Assembly (NCBI GenBank): GCA_033557465.1
Contig: CM066031.1
Span: 1,068,860,444 to 1,068,924,443 of the forward strand
Length of the DNA stretch: 64,000 bases
Direction of reading: 5' to 3'
Source: Ichthyophis bannanicus
Lineage: Eukaryota > Chordata > Amphibia > Gymnophiona > Ichthyophiidae
This document shows positions 63,540 to 64,000 of the stretch, one piece after another (position 1 is the stretch's first letter; the number at the start of each line of letters is the position of its first letter). The position numbers and the translations under genes were made by a program. The notes beneath the pieces were generated by a model, which had not been told where the DNA came from, ran no database searches, and worked only from the letters and a program-made list of their open reading frames with translations.

Positions 63540-64000
63540 GGAGTGTTCCATATGAATGATACTGAAAGAGCTCAGAGAGGTTCTTGCAGGGCCTTTAAAG
63601 GATGTTTTTAATAGATCCTTGGAGACAGGAGAAGTTCCACAGGACTGGAGAAGGGCTGATGTGGTACCTCTCCACAAAGTGGTAATAGGGAGGAAGTGTT
63701 AAACTATAGGCCAGTAAGCCTTACCTCGGTGGTGGGAAAAATAATGGAAGCGCTCCTGAGAGAGCGAATAGTGGACTTCCTCAAAACCAACAGGTTGCAT
63801 GATATGAGGCAACATGATTTTACCAAAGGATGATGTTGCCAAACAAATCTGATTGAGTTTTTTGACTGGGTGACAAGAGAACTAGATCAAGGGCATGCGA
63901 TGGATGTGATCTACCTAGATTTCAGCAAGGCCTTTGATACTGTTCCTCATAGGAGGCTTATCAATAAACTCAATAGCTTGGGATGGGTCCCAAAGTGGTG
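63540..64000 (+). pseudogene. CR1 reverse transcriptase fragment, runs off the window
   Basis: Plus-strand reading gives DWRRADVVPLHK, YRPVSLTSVVGKIMEALL, QTNLIEFFDWV and VIYLDFSKAFDTVPHRRL with breaks. It is a different CR1 subfamily from copy C and starts immediately after that copy's 3' end. Confidence 0.75.

Noticed and set aside
1..64000. Any host protein-coding gene or exon chain, tRNA or rRNA
   Set aside because: Both strands were read for conserved domains and none outside transposable elements was found. Short host exons cannot be excluded without transcript data.

Overview
This window looks like vertebrate repeat-rich chromosomal DNA, most likely from an amphibian and perhaps a caecilian. 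That placement is an inference from the mix of families: CR1 LINEs with esterase ORF1s, Tx1/L1-type LINEs, L2, RTE-BovB-like LINEs, a Neptune-like Penelope element with hammerhead-like motifs, hAT and MULE-like non-autonomous DNA elements, and a retroviral env remnant. I found no cellular protein gene, tRNA or rRNA. Almost every long open frame belongs to a transposable element, a tandem repeat or the shadow of one.

Layout. 1.2-4.0 kb: a DNA transposon with long terminal inverted repeats (TIRs) and a broken transposase of a family I cannot name. 4.0-5.25 kb: a TG...CA-bounded LTR-like unit with a 242-codon open frame. 5.5-7.4 kb: an ORF1-only L1-like element and an RTE tail. 7.4-12 kb: a hammerhead-like motif, a Tigger-type fragment, an endogenous retrovirus remnant (env) and LTR-like DNA. 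12.3-14.7 kb: a degenerate CR1. 15.9-19.65 kb: an L2 LINE split by a hAT element that itself holds two 201-bp MITEs. 19.66-31.13 kb: a CR1 split by a 10.2-kb L1 insertion (perfect 16-bp target duplication). The L1 has a 1259-codon ORF2, and its 5' region is split by a 3.5-kb hAT element with an 8-bp target duplication and a long VNTR. 31.1-33.2 kb: RTE, a fold-back element and CR1 debris. 33.56-41.43 kb: a Penelope-like element with 0.95-kb inverted terminal arms and a 13-bp target duplication, interrupted by two more LTR-like units that carry long open frames. 43.4-46.9 kb: a 60-bp satellite of about 47 units, open on both strands. 47.15-51.84 kb: CR1 copies, one split by an ORF1-only L1-like element that in turn holds a small retroelement with four 130-bp 5' monomers. 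52-56 kb: L1, L2, RTE and SINE debris. 56.8-59.1 kb: a second VNTR-bearing repeat. 59.6-63.5 kb: a nearly full-length CR1 with 5' UTR repeats, an ORF1 with one stop, and an ORF2 with an internal deletion. 63.55-64 kb: another CR1 reverse transcriptase fragment running off the end.

The elements do not work together as a pathway; they form a nesting record. Target-site duplications give a relative order: CR1 before L1 before hAT; L2 before hAT before MITE; dispersed repeat before Penelope before LTR-like units; CR1 before ORF1-only L1 before monomer retroelement. The best candidates for something undescribed are (a) the three LTR-like units that each carry a long, low-complexity open frame ending near an Asp-Cys-Ser motif, (b) the long-TIR DNA transposon, and (c) the Penelope element whose inverted arm preserves a second, cleaner copy of the GIY-YIG coding end beside a hammerhead-like motif.
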